A DNA stretch of 64,000 bases, from assembly GCF_001457655.1 (NCBI RefSeq), contig NZ_LN831035.1, forward strand, positions 1,798,001 to 1,862,000, written 5' to 3'. The notes under the pieces were generated by a model, which was given only the letters and a program-made list of their open reading frames with translations, searched no databases and was not told the DNA's origin. Origin of the DNA: Haemophilus influenzae. GTDB lineage: Bacteria; Pseudomonadota; Gammaproteobacteria; Enterobacterales; Pasteurellaceae. Below, piece after piece: positions 63,212-64,000 of this stretch; position 1 is the first letter of the stretch; each line of letters opens with the position of its first letter. The position numbers were made by a program, and so were the translations under genes.

Positions 63212-64000
63212 TTATTGCAACAACCAATCCACCACATAAATCACTTCAATCCCATCAATTTCTGTTTGTTCATAATATTTCCCCGTAATTAAAATCTTTT
63301 TATAGTTATCTTTAATATGCAAAAGATTATCTGTTTCGTGGGTATTTTCAGGGATTTCAAAGGCGACTTGTACATATAAAATTTCATCAGCTTTTCGGGC
63401 GATAAAATCAATTTCTTTGCTGTCGAGTTTACCCACATCAACGGTATAACCTCGTCTAAGCAATTCAATAAAGACAATATTTTCTAGGCGATTGGCATAA
63501 TTCGCGCCTTTTTTGCCGATAGCGTGTCGTCTTAAACCGTTATCCACAATAAAATATTTCGCATTGGTTTTTAAATAGCCTTTTCCGCGAATATCGTATT
63601 GTTTTGCTTTATAAAAAAGAAAGGCATTTTCTAACAAATCAAGATATTTGCTTATGGTGTGATTTGAAGTGGGAACACGTTCGGACGTGAGCGTGTTGCT
63701 AATTTTGCTTGGATTCACCAACTGCCCTACGTTATCCGCTAAAAAGAGAATTACACTTTTAAGAATATGCGTGTCTTTCACTCCAGCTCGGTGGGCAATA
63801 TCATTTAGCACGATGGAATCAAAAATACCCGATAAAATCGTTTCTTTTAAAGGCTCATCAGCCATCACAACGCTGGGGAAACCGCCATATTTTTCATATT
63901 CCGAATAGAGTTTATCGACCAATCTTGATTGGCTATCCACATTTTTGGCGTGCAAAAATTCTTTGAAAGAAAGCGGGTAAATTTTGATTTCTACATACCG
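63212..64000 (-). CDS. AAA ATPase with DUF4143 domain, C-terminal part
   Basis: The frame runs from the right window edge to the stop at 63212 (about 262 residues visible). The first visible residues, YVEIKIYPLSFKEFLHAK, are the typical end of the ATPase module in this family. The remaining part is the DUF4143 nuclease-like domain (LDLLENAFLFYKAKQYDIRGKGYLKTNAKYFIVDNGLRR, then ENIVFIELLRRGYTVDVGK and KEIDFIARKADEILYVQV). The E-x-D-F block has the look of a PD-(D/E)xK fold. The Walker A half lies outside. Function is unknown. Confidence 0.85.
   Translation of the reverse strand, partial: RYVEIKIYPLSFKEFLHAKNVDSQSRLVDKLYSEYEKYGGFPSVVMADEPLKETILSGIFDSIVLNDIAHRAGVKDTHILKSVILFLADNVGQLVNPSKISNTLTSERVPTSNHTISKYLDLLENAFLFYKAKQYDIRGKGYLKTNAKYFIVDNGLRRHAIGKKGANYANRLENIVFIELLRRGYTVDVGKLDSKEIDFIARKADEILYVQVAFEIPENTHETDNLLHIKDNYKKILITGKYYEQTEIDGIEVIYVVDWLLQ

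Overview
The window comes from a Haemophilus influenzae-type chromosome, probably a non-typeable strain. The 9-bp Haemophilus uptake signal (AAGTGCGGT or its complement ACCGCACTT) recurs throughout, often as inverted pairs that serve as terminators. The DNA is AT-rich. From memory, the gene order follows the Rd KW20 segment from about HI1104 down to HI1043. No rRNA, tRNA, CRISPR array or intact insertion sequence was seen.

Layout. 0.1-3.5 kb: MFS transporter, cysK and cysZ on the minus strand. 3.6-6.7 kb: zipA and ligA. 6.7-7.6 kb: a small lipoprotein and a secreted protein whose signal peptide is frameshifted. 7.7-14.5 kb: complete cytochrome c maturation operon ccmABCDEFGHI (minus), with a cluster of hairpins between ccmF and ccmG. 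14.8 kb: sodA. 15.8-20.5 kb: mlaFEDCB-ibaG-murA (outer-membrane lipid transport and peptidoglycan precursor). 20.8-23.9 kb: polar amino acid/cystine-type ABC importer, then pnuC. 24.0-25.6 kb: pyrG (minus). 26.3-29.1 kb: cydABX. 29.3-34.0 kb: two small membrane proteins and hrpA. 34.3-38.1 kb: nrfABCD. 38.4 kb: pyrH. 39.2 kb: phosphoethanolamine transferase. 40.9-43.9 kb: fabZ-lpxA-lpxB-rnhB.

The accessory part starts at 44 kb. It holds a phase-variable type III restriction-modification locus (mod with six AGCC repeats, currently out of frame, and res) bracketed by a 17-bp inverted repeat. Next come an AhpD-like protein divergent from an AraC regulator, an ABC exporter, and a transglutaminase-like/MerT-like/MerP-like operon. 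Then follow dmsABC with a DmsD-type chaperone and a NapF-like ferredoxin, and a decayed metH (one stop, two large deletions). At the right end are a stand-alone reverse transcriptase with a YRDD active site, a cluster of REP-like hairpins, and the 3' part of an AAA/DUF4143 ATPase that runs off the window.

How it fits together. Much of the window serves anaerobic or microaerobic respiration: cytochrome c maturation supplies NrfA/NrfB, NrfABCD reduces nitrite, DmsABC reduces S- or N-oxides, and CydABX is the high-affinity oxidase. FNR-like sites lie upstream of sodA, cydA, nrfA and dmsA. A second theme is the envelope (Mla, MurA, LpxA/LpxB, FabZ, phosphoethanolamine transfer, ZipA). The most likely under-described system is the reverse transcriptase with its downstream hairpin region, a candidate phage-defence module inserted next to the wrecked metH.
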